Shown: positions 1-13,250, numbered from the stretch's first letter. The stretch: DNA of 64,000 bases from Taxillus chinensis (GCA_023512835.1 CM042091.1:46152284-46216283); one strand, 5' to 3'. The notes: generated by a model not told the origin, from the letters alone. Numbers and translations are program-made.

Positions 1-2764
1 CAGTGGTCTACCCTAGATTTTGCAATGTCTCTCAAATTTTGTAAAATCAATCTAGACAATAACTATAAATGTAGACATTCAAAAGGAGTCATCAAACTTG
101 CATCGGCTTGAATTTGAGCAAAATTTTCCGGAAAATAGGGTTAAAAATAAAAAATAAAAAATAAAAACCAACCTTTAAGATTTGTGAGACCACCCGCACA
201 AAGTTGGTAAAGTATATGGTATGATCTTTCCCCACTTGCCAGCTGAACTACTCTTGACTGCTCAACGAAATCATATCATTATTCAAAAGTGATGAGTCAT
301 GGCTAAAAGGACCAATTCAACATTCAAATTGGCATTGAAAATTACCTTATCTAGGAGAACTATCCATGGATTTCAGAGTCAACATACAGAAGTTCAATAT
401 AAAGAGGAGTCAGTCAGACACTAACACTTAAAGGCAATTTAAAATGCTGATTCTACTCAAGGTAAACAGGCTTACTGGTTTGAATCTTAGCACCACAGAT
501 CTTCCCAACTTTGCTAAAATGAATTTCAACTAACTTTCCCTGCACCATGCAAAGACAATGAGTAAATACAAGGCAGAAGGTAGTCCCATCCCATTGCCAA
601 GAAAAATCATAACAATAGTGAAAATGTATCTTTGACAGCATATAAAGTCCAATATATAACATCACACTCACAAATCGGCTAGAGTTGTCATTAGCAGAAG
701 TTTTGGCATTCCCAAATGCTTCCAATATGCAACTCGTCTGGAGGATTTTCTGCTCTAACCCACCTCTACCACTCCCAAAGGTGGCCAGGTATTGCATTGC
801 TATTTTGGCTGTCTCAGTTTTACCTGCTCCACTCTCTCCACTGTAAAATACATTTATGAGTAACAAATTTAAAGTTTTAAACAGAGTACCACAAAAGTAG
901 CCCCAAACCATGCAGTATCAATCAAAATTTCCAACTAACCTTACAATGAGGGACTGTTTTCTGCCATCTACACAAATAATAAAAATAAAGTGAGAGAGAG
1001 AGAGAGAGAGAGAGATTTTGCAAAAAAAAAAAAAAAGTTTCTTTTGCGCAAACGAATTTCTAATTTTAGAAATATATATTTCCTCACATTCCATCATCTT
1101 ATTATAGGCAGCATTCACTATAGAATAAACATGAGGGCTGTCCAAAAGTTTCTGTCTGTATGCTGTCTTAAATTCATTTCCGAAAATCTGCACATCTTTG
1201 AATGGATTGATTGCAATCAAAACTGGCCCTGCTTTGCTCTACACAAGTAAGACACATAAATGGGGAAAATGTAAACGAAAAAAAGAAAAGAAAATGAGTA
1301 CAATTCAAAGTGCAGATAGAAAGCTTTACACAACATACATAAATTTTATCCTGAGAATACCGATACTGAAGATTATGAAAAACTGATGGTTCATTCAAAT
1401 AACTAAGCTGTGTAAGATCATCAGTCCCCTCTAGTAGATCAGGATTTGCAGGCAAGAGATCCCCTGTGAACACTTTTACCACCTATAATATTTTGCAAGA
1501 ATAAGTAGATGTCCGATCACCCCAAAATGATCAGGATTGATGATGCTGATATAGCTGTAGTGATAGCCAGACAAATAACAACTCACATTTCCATCCAAGA
1601 GCAAAACAGAGGCTTCGCCACCAGAAGTTGACTCTATCTTGCCTAATGCCCATTGTCCAGTTGGCAGCTGGCACCATACACCAAGTTTCTGGAACAAACA
1701 CTCAAAGTGAATGCATATTCAAGTGAACCATCTAATAAGGCCAATCATGAAATAGTTTGCAAATGTCCAAATATTTATAATGTGGACCTATCTAACATTG
1801 GGCCTACATACCCAACAAACCGGAAGAGAAACATGTTGAGCATACAATATTATTGTCCAGGTAAATGACTACTGGAGGAAATATAGAAACAAGGCTGACC
1901 AACCAACAAAACAGTATCAAATCATGATTATAGATTCATCCAGACAGAGGGTGACAGTGAAATGTATGGCTCAGATAAAGCCCATGTTAGAAACGATTCA
2001 TTTTAGAATAATGACATGAAATCAGCTTTTCAACTATTTACACCAGTTCAGATATGAGCTAAGGTTTTTGGAAAAAAAAAAACCTAAATGACCGAATGGA
2101 TTTTGTGCACAAAGTCCTAATATAGTCAGTATTTAATTACTATTAAGTCGAATCACAGTGAAATCTCCGGCTCACCCAACCATTCCTTCAGATAAATCCA
2201 CTCAATATTCATCTATTTCCAATCCAACAGCAGGACTCAGTTGACTACATTATCATCAGAGTTACGTGACATTTTCTTGCAAGAAATCCAAAAAACACTG
2301 AATATGAACCAAATTGAAGAAGAGTAACAAGACAAACAGTGAAAGAAAAAAATTGCCTTGTTAATAAAATAATCAATCTTGTCATCCCACTCAGGCTCTG
2401 GGGGCAAGCAAAGTTCTGCAGCGAGGTCCAACCCATCCAAGTCCTCCGACCTCATATCAGATCCCCTCCTCTTCTTTTTCCCAAAACTACCAAATTTAGA
2501 TGGAAACTCCTTCTCTTCCCTGCTAGAAGCAGACTTTCTCTTCACCTCGGCATTTGATTTCGAAACGTTTTCATCCACAACCTTGAAGCCGTTGGCCACG
2601 CTCTTCCTTCCAGAAGGCAACCTAGCCTTGGAAGTTGGCCGGGCAGGCAATGCCGGCAGCAAGTCCTTGGGCTTCTCAGCTTCATCCCTCCGCCGGAGGG
2701 AATCCAGCATTTCCTCCAGGGAACTGCGGGCTATACTCGACGGCGACATCGCCGTCAACATCAT
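1..2764 (-). CDS. Class VIII unconventional myosin, 5' part (partial at the left window edge)
   Basis: Actin-based motor of the plant-specific myosin VIII class, which in known plants acts at plasma membrane, plasmodesmata and endosomes. Exons read on the minus strand: 2764-2357, 1688-1587, 1482-1339, 1238-1088, 967-940, 840-672, 539-476 and an eighth around 260-173. Phases agree through exon 7. Start at 2764 (two Met codons in a row) opens a Ser/Lys-rich N-terminal extension like that of Arabidopsis ATM2/VIII-B. Exon 2 begins [13 protein letters not shown], the SH3-like domain. Later exons carry the motor head: P-loop [12 protein letters not shown], switch [17 protein letters not shown], and [11 protein letters not shown]. 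Missing: rest of head, IQ motifs, coiled coil and tail. Intron 1 has a GC donor (2356-2355), and the exon 7/8 join does not resolve with a phase-matched AG. Class assignment is firm; isoform is tentative. Confidence 0.93.
992..1034. repeat. (GA)n microsatellite plus A-tract inside myosin intron 4
   Basis: A GA run of 24 bases (992-1015) is followed a few bases on by a run of A. Both fall in the intron between exon 4 (ends 1088) and exon 5 (starts 967), where on the gene strand they read as T-rich and CT-rich. Ordinary intron low complexity. Confidence 0.9.
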
Positions 2765-3300
2765 GCCAAATATGATAAACCCTCAAATCACAAAAGCCAA
2801 AGCCACCGGTATGATCAAACAGCACCACAACAAACCAATTTCCTTCTTCTTTTGCCCTTCTTCTTGAATTCCAAGCACAGCAACCACAAACACAAACCTA
2901 CCAAAACTCAAGAAGAACAACCCAAATGCTAGAATTCTCCAAACCCAGAACCTATTTTGTGTCGGAGTCAAGGATTATGCAACATTCTGTGGGAACAAGG
3001 ATGCTCAAAACCAATCCAAACACAGAGATAAATAAAACTCCATGTCCTTGCAGACTTGCAGTCAGTTACATTCATCACCGCAACAGCAAATTTCCCAAAA
3101 TATGAAACAGAACAAACCTACGGAATCGGATTTGTTGATTTCTCATCATCCGAAACCCCAAAAAAAACTTAGAGAGAGAGAGAGGAGGGGTTAGTGAAAG
3201 CGGTTGAATAAAGGCTGTTGCCGGAAAACAAACTTTGGCGCTTGAACAAAAATAAATAAATAACTTTGGGAAGAGAGAGAAATGAAAGATTAGCGGTGAA
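2765..3300 (-). promoter_or_regulatory. 5' leader and promoter region of the myosin VIII gene
   Basis: Non-coding sequence upstream of the myosin start codon. It contains a short GA/CT repeat near 3172-3183, a common feature of plant 5' leaders. No clear TATA box or transcription start could be placed, and a 5'UTR intron cannot be excluded. The small open frames here show no codon character. Confidence 0.4.
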
Positions 3301-6300
3301 ACCGGAGGTTGACAGGGAACAACGTTGTTTTCGAAAACCTAACCTCGAGAAATTTCTATGTTCTTGAAGAACACAATGACATGGGAAATGGGGAAACCAA
3401 ATTTTATGATATATATGGTTTCCAATCGAGGCAGGCCTGTTTTGATGCGTTGAGGTTCTGGAACGGGTATGGATGGTGTTTGAAAAAAACATATATAATA
3501 TAATACAATATATTAATGGAATTATGTAACTGACTTAGTATATATATCCAATGGCATGGTTTATCACGTAAAATTATAAAAATATTTATAAAAAAGAATA
3601 ATTATTTAATGATATTTGACTATTAATATTATAATATAAATTAAATATTTAATTATTATTTTTTAAAACATTATATTTAGTTCAAAAATAACCTTAGAAT
3701 ACATTAGCTTAAATTTGTTATCACTATTTGTTGAAAAATAATAATTTAAACATAAATACAGTGTTCGAAAAATGACCTTAAAATATTTAAGTTATGTTGA
3801 AAGTTGGAATATTATTTTTCAAACATTATATTAATATTTAAATATTATTATTTGAATATTTTTATTATTATTATTATGAAATGTTTTAGTCATTTCACAC
3901 AGGCAGTGAGTGTGAATATCCTTCTATTTCTGTTGTTTTTAGATTTGTTTGTAGTATTGTCAGTACTTTTTTTTTTACATTACATATTATTTGAACTGTC
4001 ACTGACAAGTTTTGAACCTTCACTTACTATGACTTCAGCTTCGTGAAATCTACTTTCTACAAATTGAACTAGCCTCGTAGGGATGTGTCAGTCGCATTCG
4101 CAGTAACTAAATATTTCTTGTATAGGTTTCTTTTCAAATACCCTCCTATTTTATTCTAATTAAAAAAACTAATAATTTTAAAAATTCAAAAGCTAGGGGG
4201 TGTAATGAAATTTTCAAGTTTAACTTAGGGTTCCAAAATTTGAAGTTCAAAAACTTACCCCTGCCATGTGGTGTTGATCAAAATACATACAATTAAGGGT
4301 ATTTTTAGTTTTAAAAAATTTTAAAAAAATCAAATTTTATTACATTCATTCTAATTCTCTTGTTTGGCAAAAGATAAAAAGATTAGGGGGTGTAATGGAA
4401 TATTTAAGTTTAATTTAGGGTTCCAAATTTTAAAGTTTGAAAGTTTATCCTGTGAATCAAAATACTACCACTAAGGATATGTTTGATAAAAGAAAACTGA
4501 ATAGAAAAATGAGTGGAATGAAATAATTCTATTCCAATTCTCTTTTTTTATAAGTCAAATCAAAATTCATGGAAATGAATGATTCCCATTAGAAATGAGA
4601 ATAGATGAATCTCATTGTAATAGAGTTCCCATTAAAACTCATTTTTTGCTCCTCTAAAGAAAAAGATTTAAATCATTGGGGAGTTAAAATCCAACATTAT
4701 CTGGGTGTCCTTATGCTTCTAAAAAACCTTATTTCCTCATTTTTCTCACCTCACGTAAGAAAAACTTTTACATGGCAAATGTTATTGGCCTTTGTTTTTC
4801 ATGCTTTATAGGATGCTCTAATCCAAAATTTTTTCCTTCCTCATATTGGCCTTTTCATCCACAATATTATTGTGTTCCTCTACCATGACCATCATATTCC
4901 TTTGCCTTCACTTTGTGTTAATTTACTATTAAGATGGTTATCTATAGCAAGAGCAATCGAATGTTAAAAACAAAAAAGTGAGAGCCATTGTGTTAATAAA
5001 AAATAAAAATTATTTGTGCAACTAATTTGTGGTATTACCGTGAAACTGTGACTGATGTAGATGGCCGTGTTTTTTTTTTATTTTTCTCTTTTTCTCTTTC
5101 GATGATTTGATATATTATCACGTTATTATGGTTACTCATCAGTTACGCATCTATGGTTACATGTAACATTACTCATAAAGAATTAACATGGGTCATTGTC
5201 ACCATCACTCTTACATCTATACTATCATTGTTGCTACCACCATGCCATGACTGCTATCACTGCAAGACCTCGTTCAAGTTACCTTTAAATGTTGACCCGA
5301 AAGATCCAAATTTAGGTTTAGGAGGGAATATATATGTAGCCTACTACTTTTAATTTATTTTTAAATTTAAAATTATTTAATGGAGAAGATATCTTAATAA
5401 TTAAAAATTATTATTATTTTATTCCTTTTCATACCAACCATGGCATAAAAATATTAAATTTTTATTTTCATCGTCATGACTGTCACATTCCTTTGATTAT
5501 GTTACTACCTTCAAATTAATTATGGCATGCTAAATGTCCATTAAGAGTTTTAAAATTCAACATCTATTTGTATATAAAATGCAATATCCCACGTCATAAA
5601 GTTCAACTTACCATTGGTTTATAATATGTAGAAGTTCCGTCCTTGTTAATGTACTACCTAATATATAGCCGCTTGTATGATAACTTTGTCAAAGGACCTA
5701 TGAAACTAAACTTTAATCCAATAAAACTTAGGATAAAGCTTTTTCGTCAACCCATTATGTCTCATTGGTATATTATTAATTGTTCTCATTAGTGGCTTAT
5801 TTATCATTTTAGTTACTTTTATAAAAACTCCTATTTAAAATAATAGCCCTAATAAAATTTTGAATTATAAAACCAAATACCCTTTGAATTTATGAGTTCA
5901 TATTTTTTATTCTAAAAGCCTGATTGTTCGGAAAAGTGTATCAAATATCTGCTTAGTCTCGAGAGAGAATTGAAAATATTGTGGGTTTGATCGACTATAT
6001 TTTGAGTTTGTGGAATGATCATGACACTTTAAATATCAAAGTTGGGCATTAACAAGTCAACACTGCTGGGACGGCTACTCATTAATTAAGACCGTTACAA
6101 TACCCTCTCCCATCATCGATCGCTATCTCAATGGTAGAATAACAGTATTACCCTTAATTAACAACTCTTTTTTTTTTTTTTGACTTTGCGCTGCCGCCTT
6201 TTTCATTTTCTGTCATAGATTTCATTTTCTCGACCAGGGGTAAATATGTAATGTTGAGAGAGCAGTTAAACCAGCGGATGTGAGAACGATGATGAAAACG

Positions 6301-6990
6301 ACATAAAGGTGGGGGCAGCAGTTACAGTTATAGGTTCCACGATGAAGCCAACCGCGGGCAGGCTGGTTGATTAATTACCTTATCTTTCGCGGGTGGAGTA
6401 TGATGATATTTGTTTGTTGAGTTGAGCCCCATGTTCGGTGGGATAAGGATTAAGGAGGAGCATGCATAATAGTGGTTGGTTGCAGTAGGTGAGCCCCTAC
6501 ATTGCGACCCAAATTCCCTGGCAGGTCGCAATTGATTGCTCACTTGCTGGACAATAACTGTGGGGTAATAACTAAATAGCAGCTTGCGTGTGTGTATTCA
6601 TTTCAGATGATTTATATCACATTCAATATCAAAATTAAGTATTATATATTATAGTATTTTATAATTAAATAAAAGTTTAATTTGAACATGTAAAATAAAA
6701 GCTTACAGTTTTGATAATCTCATTATACATTAAGGTAGGATTTTATTTCTAAATTAAAACATATACTTCTAAAAATATAAATAATAATGATAATATCTAT
6801 ATTATATAAATTTAAAAACACTATAATATATAAATATATAATGATAATGATTTCCTATATTATTGAAATAAAAATTATTGATATATACATTTATTTTATT
6901 ATTATTATTTAAAGATAAGAAGTAAGGATAAATTTGAAATTAAAAAAAAAATACAAAGACTTAGCATATAGAGTTTTTACATACATCATA
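3301..6990. other. AT-rich intergenic stretch without recognisable gene
   Basis: No open frame here resembles a protein family, and no RNA gene was recognised. A short motif (gggtgtaatg followed by a TTAAGTTTAA-like word and a ggttccaaa word) occurs at about 4197-4245 and again at about 4386-4430, indicating a small diverged direct repeat. The rest is AT-rich spacer. Confidence 0.5.
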
Positions 6991-6999
6991 CAACATCAT

Positions 7000-8560
7000 A
7001 TAGAAACAAAATCATACGTAATGCTTGATGTGAGAAAACTCATAGTATATGATCGCTCAAATGTTTTATAATTCAAACCCACCAATACTAACATTACAAA
7101 GTCTCTCAAAATTTCAAATAGAAATATACGAAACATAAAAAAATGGTAGCCCACAAGCTAGAGAAATCCTGCGTACCTTAGATCATCCACCTAATACTTG
7201 CTAGTACCTAAAAAATATAAATTTATATAAAAAGCGAGCAAAACATAACTCAGTAGAGATTAAGTCTTTTGAGTCCATCTCAATGTCCCTGATATCTATA
7301 TGTCAAGTGTTTTTTCATGTTTGTATTGTGAATCTAATGCAAACAACTCAATCACACACATCAAGCATACACATTAACCGTTACCCACGTTAGAAGGTAG
7401 AAGACACTCTCACTACCATAGTAACATATCATATCACACTAGGCGAATGTTGTATTTCTCCATTAAAGGAATATAGCATTTTTCACCCAAGCTGGATATG
7501 ACTATCACCTTTTTTGATGTCATATCCATCATCGGGGATGAATGTAGACTTATATCATGAAGTTAAATTTACGATAAGCTAACCCGCGCAACACTTAATC
7601 ACTTAGCGAAACTTTGTGAACTAAGTAAGTCTTAAGTTTGAGTGAATATTTTTATAGTCTGGCAACAATTAAGAAGTTTCAGAGAATGCCTGAAAGTGAT
7701 AAAACTTACATGAAAAAAAATATCAATTACAAGTTTTAACATTAAAGTTTTACTCGACATATAGATTTTAGCACAATTTTATAATTGCCACCGTGAGACA
7801 TCAAGTTGACACTTATTTACAAATTGACTATACATCTTTTAACTCATTCTATGAGTTATACAAACATTATAGATAGTATAATTATGATACAAAAATGTAT
7901 CATAAGACTCCAGACTGTAATACTTAACACACTATCGTGAGTACTATACCATTTCATATAGACCTCAATGCTTATTCATTTAACCCAATTTCAATCCCTC
8001 TCGGGTTACATGGTTAATTGTGAAAGAAGTTATATTTGTCTACATTCTTTTCCCTTGATTCATTTTCTTTGTATATTTTGACTAACAAATAAATACCTTA
8101 ATTTAAATTATTTAAATCAAACTAAAACCCAAATAATTAATTATACTATTTATAATTTTTCATAATTAACCTCATTAATCATCCACGTTAAAATATCAAT
8201 TTTCCAAATTTCCTTTTGCCACCAAACTCCAAATCAAAACTTACAATTAAAATGACCATATTGACAACCTCATCCTAATTATGTGTAAGAGGTAAGACCA
8301 TTTCAATGTTAATAAAATTACTATTTCTAATATGAATTTTACATCCTACCTTCTTTAAAGACTTTTGTACCAAAAAAGAAATACACCTTACACGCAAAAA
8401 AGCAACGATTCTATCATACTAAAATAATCTAACTACTTTTATACTACAAGCATAATCTCACGACTAACACACACACCCTTCCAACATGAGGCCACGGTGT
8501 CACAACGAAACAACACACACTACAGCAACCCAGTTTGGACATAGTTAAAAGAGATATGAG
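7000..8560 (-). repeat. Old LTR relic related to the LTR at about 46090-47560
   Basis: Around 7441 the word aggcgaatgttg is followed by a variant of the same order of words seen from 46290: ttttcaccc, tggatatg, ccatatc(c), cgggaatg/ggggatga, tgtagactta, and later tcgtgagt.cta. Both copies also share a gcgagcaaa..ca..ctcag block just before. The shared order over several hundred bases shows common descent. The copy is heavily AT-shifted, as expected of an old methylated LTR. Outer ends are approximate. Orientation is taken from the better copy. Confidence 0.5.
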
Positions 8561-9243
8561 AGCATTTTAGGTTTTCTATTTCACAAATAGATAGGTAAAT
8601 TTTAAAGTTTTGATCTAATATACTATTTATTTTTAAATAATATTAAATTATTTGAATGAGTTATTATAAATTTCAAATTAATAACAAAAGAAGAGAGAGA
8701 AATATTATTTTAATAAAAATAAAAAAAGTAAATATTTAAAAAGTTATAGAAAAGAATGTGTATTTTAAGATTGAAATAATATATGTGTGCGGTGTCATAG
8801 GAATTAGGATTCTCATACGCACGATATGATTTTATTGTTATTTCATACAACCAACTTGGATACGAGTGCTTTAGGATTAGGATTGGATTATTAAAATAAT
8901 TAATAATGGTAAATGGCATGGCAGGATTCATATATCCGATTTTATTATTGTTTTACATAGCCAACTTCAAGTAATTAAAATAAAAGTGCAATTGTTACTG
9001 TGTTTTTATTGAAACACGAAAATAAAGACTAAATATGTTTGTGCATCCCGTTTTTGAAGCTTACAAGTACAAAATTGGTCACCTCGACACATCTCATAAT
9101 ATAGTAATACGGCTGGAGATCTGGTGTGACTAGTTCGGGACTGACACTAATTAATACAATAGGACAGCTCCGTTCTAGCAAGAGAATAGACCTGTCTCCT
9201 GGAACTCCTCATATTCTTACAACAATAATAAGAGCATGATTTT
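8561..9243. other. AT-rich spacer, nothing recognised
   Basis: No supported coding region, RNA gene or repeat boundary was seen between the old LTR relic and the gypsy relic. Confidence 0.5.
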
Positions 9244-9610
9244 CTATACTATGCGAAGAAAAAAAAAAACTACCCTACCCCGGGAAATGAACTGCTCTCT
9301 TTCTGACATGGGACACTGAGGGAAACACAGCCCAACAAGGCAACAACCCAATAAAAGTAGTGTTCCCATGGGTTTGGGAGTCGTGAGTAATGAAGTGCTC
9401 AAATATTCCTTTAATCGGTCGAAATATAGATGGCACTTCTTTGTCCACTTGATTTGACCCTTACCACAGAAGGCGTTGAGTACGACGAACAAAGGGTGAC
9501 AATTAGGGGGCCTTGCTTGCATCCTCAAGGGCCATCTGGATATGATGGTATCGCGCATTGGCATCGAGGTAGCTAAAGCGCTGGTTCCTCAAAGAGCAAT
9601 CAAGAAGCTC
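9244..9610 (-). pseudogene. Ty3/gypsy reverse transcriptase / RNase H relic
   Basis: On the minus strand, about 9610-9510 reads YLDANARYHHIQMALEDA, the 'DA..GYHQI' block of Ty3/gypsy reverse transcriptase. After a stop and a frame change, the frame ending at 9244 reads IKWTKKCHLYFDRLKEYLS and then TTPKPMGTLLLL, matching the segment that leads into RNase H. The two blocks are hundreds of residues apart in an intact element, so the part between, including the RT catalytic motif, is deleted. Short non-functional fragment. The superfamily call rests on these two blocks. Confidence 0.7.
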
Positions 9611-10144
9611 AGTTTTTTTTACTTGAATTTAAAAGGAAAACAATCCATGGCATCCTTCTAATCAAGGTCAGAGCTTCAAATTTCTCAAAACCCGCAGACA
9701 TGATTGCGTTTCGAGCGGAAGGAACTACGGCTTCGGTGTCAGAATTACAAAATAACCATAGCTAAAAAAATTGAAGGCGTGCAACAACCACCATATTAAA
9801 ACGGCAATCCAACAAGGCAAGGGTTTAACATATGTCGCATGAACAAATTACACGTAGGATTGATCACTGACTCGTGGGCAAAAGAAAGTAAAACTGGTTC
9901 TCAAGAAAGCCTTTTTAAGGAAAAAAGAGCAGCAGTTTCAATTCTAACATTGTTATCCCATACCAGTTTTTACTTAGCTAACGTCATCTCGTCATTTACA
10001 GGGTACATATCTTGGCAACTTTACTGGAATTCAAACAGGTTCCGACATTTCCATTTGTGATATGGGAGAAAACCTGTAATTAAATTAGTGTAAAGTGTAA
10101 ACCACTCAGTCATTGCTCAGTATAACCCTAAACACAAACTGCGC

Positions 10145-13031
10145 TTACTCTATTTGTCCTTTATAGACATCACCCTTGGCTTTTGCAGGAGAAATAATTG
10201 CAAGAATAACAAGTCCACCAAGCACAACAATCAAGATGCCCAAGGAGTTCACTAACAAAGCCTCGGTCGAATAGCGTGATATTATGTTGTTGGTTTGGAG
10301 AAATGTCAGTTTTTCCAAGATACCAGTGGTAGTAGTAGCAATAGCAAGGGCAAATATATAAATCCCAAAAAATAAATGCCATGGAAGTAGCGTAGCTCTA
10401 GCATTTCTAGACCCACCCGGGTACCAAAAGGTTGCAAATCCGGCAGCCCACTACAGAAAATATGGAATAAAATATGGGTCACAATCTTGGTCACGATAAA
10501 CACATACTATATGAGGAAAAAGAGAATATGTATTAAAAGAACCTGTACTCCAAATAGGGCAAGGCAAAGCAGGCCCAGCCATGAATGAAGACTGTAGAAG
10601 TTTTCAATGCCTTTCTCATTGTGAAATTTCAAGGCAACCCATACACCAATCACGCTCAAACAGAAAGCCAAGAACTGAAGCATTAAATGAACCAACTTTC
10701 TGTAGTTCTTTGTCCCAGAAATCGTCCTGTATGCCAGCATACCTGCATCGTCCCGTGGAAAGGAGCTCATACCAAAATTTGGACGAAGTGTTCATGGCCA
10801 GACTCAATGGATATCTATTCCATTAAACAGCTTTATACAAAAAATTGAGCTTCCGGAATCTATCTCTCTATCATGTCAGTCTGACGTAAGACTAGTTGGT
10901 AGGTTTATAAGCATTTACATAGTAGCATTATCAGAAAATTATAACAGAAAAAAAAAGACTACAAGAAATGCATAAACCAAAATTTAAAATAAAGGTAATG
11001 TCCATTCTCAAAACTTGGCAGGAACAAATTCTAGATTGGAATGCTATTTACAGAGGAGCTTAGTACTTGAGCACGACAGCAAAGAGAGGGGGGGAAAGTC
11101 AGCAAAATGTTGAACAAGCATTTATGCAAGATTTGAATTGACTACAAAAAATCAACTGTAAAACCCACTTTTAGAGAGCTTCAGCTACTGGTGCAAAGAC
11201 AGGGCTCTAGTTATGCTGATAACAGATTTAAATGTCTAAACGTGTATAGAAGCTTAGAAACAAAAGTAGCTGCCTTAAATTATTCTGGGTGGACACAGGA
11301 GATCATGTCTAGTTAATAGATATGCTTAGTGGTACTCATTCAGCTCATGTTGGGGACTTATTGGAATCACAGCACATGCAAACACATTGAACAAGACAAA
11401 TGATGCATTGATACTCTATTGACACTAATACTACCATTCTTAGACCCCAAAATAACACTTTAAATGAGAAATTATAGCAATAATATCCTAACTTCTAAGC
11501 AAAAAAAACACCAAACTTTCAAATTTATGATCAATCCATAAATAATCAAACCTGTTGGATATATCAGTAAAATCAAAATAAATTTTTGAAAAAGGAAAAA
11601 AGAGGATATCTGAATCAAGTATAGATCAATGATTATTAATGAAAGCGACGACAAGGGAGTATCATAAACCAAACTAAATCTCCCAGGCTTAATTCCAATA
11701 ACATGGGAGTATGGGACCCAAGATAGAGAGGGGGCATCATACCAAACATATATATATGATTGGTATATATTTGAAATAAGTTTGGAATTTGGATCCAAAA
11801 TAGTCTCAATTAGGTTCACAACTCATTAGGTGGCATTACCAAAACAAAAATGACAAATAAGTTAAGGTAAATACCAAACCAATCAACCTTAATCCCAATA
11901 ATATGAGATTGGCTATATGAACAAAGACAAACAAAAAATTTATATTTGATCCAATACACAGATCCTTCTCTTCCAAACATTGTTCTCAACCAGCAATCTT
12001 TCTTCTAAATCTAATAATTTCATATCCTTTATTAAATACAGGTATGTTTTTCTCGTGCAAGTACAAGTAAATACACAAAAATATGTATATAAAACCAGTC
12101 CCACTTAGTTGAACTAGGGGAAACTGCTTTGCAGCAGTTCCAAATCTTTACTAAAAGTTTATAATATAATTCCACAGCAAGATGGAAAGGCTACGCAAAA
12201 GGAAAGACACATAGCTTATACCAGCCACTGGTTCAGAAAATTCCCATTTTCCCATACATAATACAGGGTTCTATATATTGAATGATGACTTAATGGATGC
12301 AAAAAATAAATCTAACAAAACAACCCACACCCCTGCTTCAAAAGGACAAAGAAAGGATGTGTATTTACCTTCACCATTCAAAAGTACAAGCCCAATCACC
12401 ATCAAAACAGGATGAACCTAAAAAGGAACCATATAGAACATAAGCTCCACAGAGATTAAATGTAGAGAGAGAACATTCCTATCAAAAAAAATACAACGTC
12501 AAAAGTAAAATATGCCCTCTTCTATTCCTTCACAAGTATCAGCATTGGACAGCATAATTGGAATGTGAAAACCATACATAAGAATAATACAAGCCTTCTT
12601 TGAAATTCCCTTTTACCTAATTTGGAGAGTGTTGGACAAATGTTCTCTATAAACTGAATACAATAATTAATGCATAGAAAATGTTATATATAAGTTAAAT
12701 TTAATTTAGAATAAAATTGAACAAGATAGATATAGCTACAATACTACAAGTAATAAACTATTTGAACCCAAATCCCATCGATAAAAATATCAGCAACAAC
12801 TACAAGAAGCTAAAAACACGATACCCATATATATGTAATCATGTTTCAAAATCCCAGATTAGTAGACCCTGGAACACAAGCACGTACGTTGAAGATGAGA
12901 TCTTTGTTGTCGGAGACGAGAGACATTCCACCTCGGTAAAGCAGCGACCAGGAAAGGACCAGAGCTGCGACGGCAACTCCGACGATACGTACGAGGAGGA
13001 TTATGGGGAATCGAACCACTGGCACCGCCAT
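10145..13031 (-). CDS. Cytochrome b561, ascorbate-reducible transmembrane electron carrier (complete)
   Basis: Transmembrane b561 of the plant tonoplast type, which moves electrons from cytosolic ascorbate across the membrane to monodehydroascorbate or ferric iron. Four exons: 13031-12888, 12417-12369, 10742-10543, 10450-10145; all borders are GT-AG and in phase, and together encode 232 residues, the usual family length. Start is the Met of MAVPVVRFP; an upstream in-frame Met (13064) would add 11 residues unlike the family. The four haem-ligand histidines are visible in VHPVLMVIG, LVHLMLQ, YSLHSWLG and PWHLFFG. SLHSW and ALLVNSLG are the proposed substrate-binding motifs. Exon 2 is only 49 bp between introns of 470 and 1626 bp. 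Closest remembered relative is Arabidopsis At5g38630. No disabling change seen. Confidence 0.95.
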
Positions 13032-13250
13032 CGGAGAGATCTCAGGGTCGCCTTGGCGCTTCAATGGCGATTTGCTTGAAGAACGATAACGATAGAGCGA
13101 CGAGAGGGTTTTGGACTTCTGACCCTTCTCTCTCTCTCTCTCTGTCTCTCGCTACGCAGAAATGTGAAAAGTGATGAACTGAGGCGTCTGAAATCGAGTC
13201 CGCGTCGGATGGTGGAAGTCAAAGTGCCACGTTGGCTTATGACTTGGAAT
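13032..13250 (-). promoter_or_regulatory. 5' leader of the cytochrome b561 gene with a CT-repeat
   Basis: Immediately upstream of the start codon lies a pyrimidine repeat on the plus strand at about 13127-13150 (a GA tract on the gene strand), typical of plant promoters and leaders. Base composition is clearly higher in GC than beyond 13250, marking the edge of the gene-associated region. No TATA box was placed. Confidence 0.4.

Noticed and set aside
2379..2867. 162-codon plus-strand open frame
   Set aside because: Lies antisense over myosin exon 1 and its leader; the minus-strand frame has clear family similarity and this one has none.
10829..12360. Possible extra exons or a gene in the large cytochrome b561 intron (for example the 115-codon frame 11472-11819)
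   Set aside because: The flanking exons already join in phase to a full-length family member; the frame has no recognisable features.
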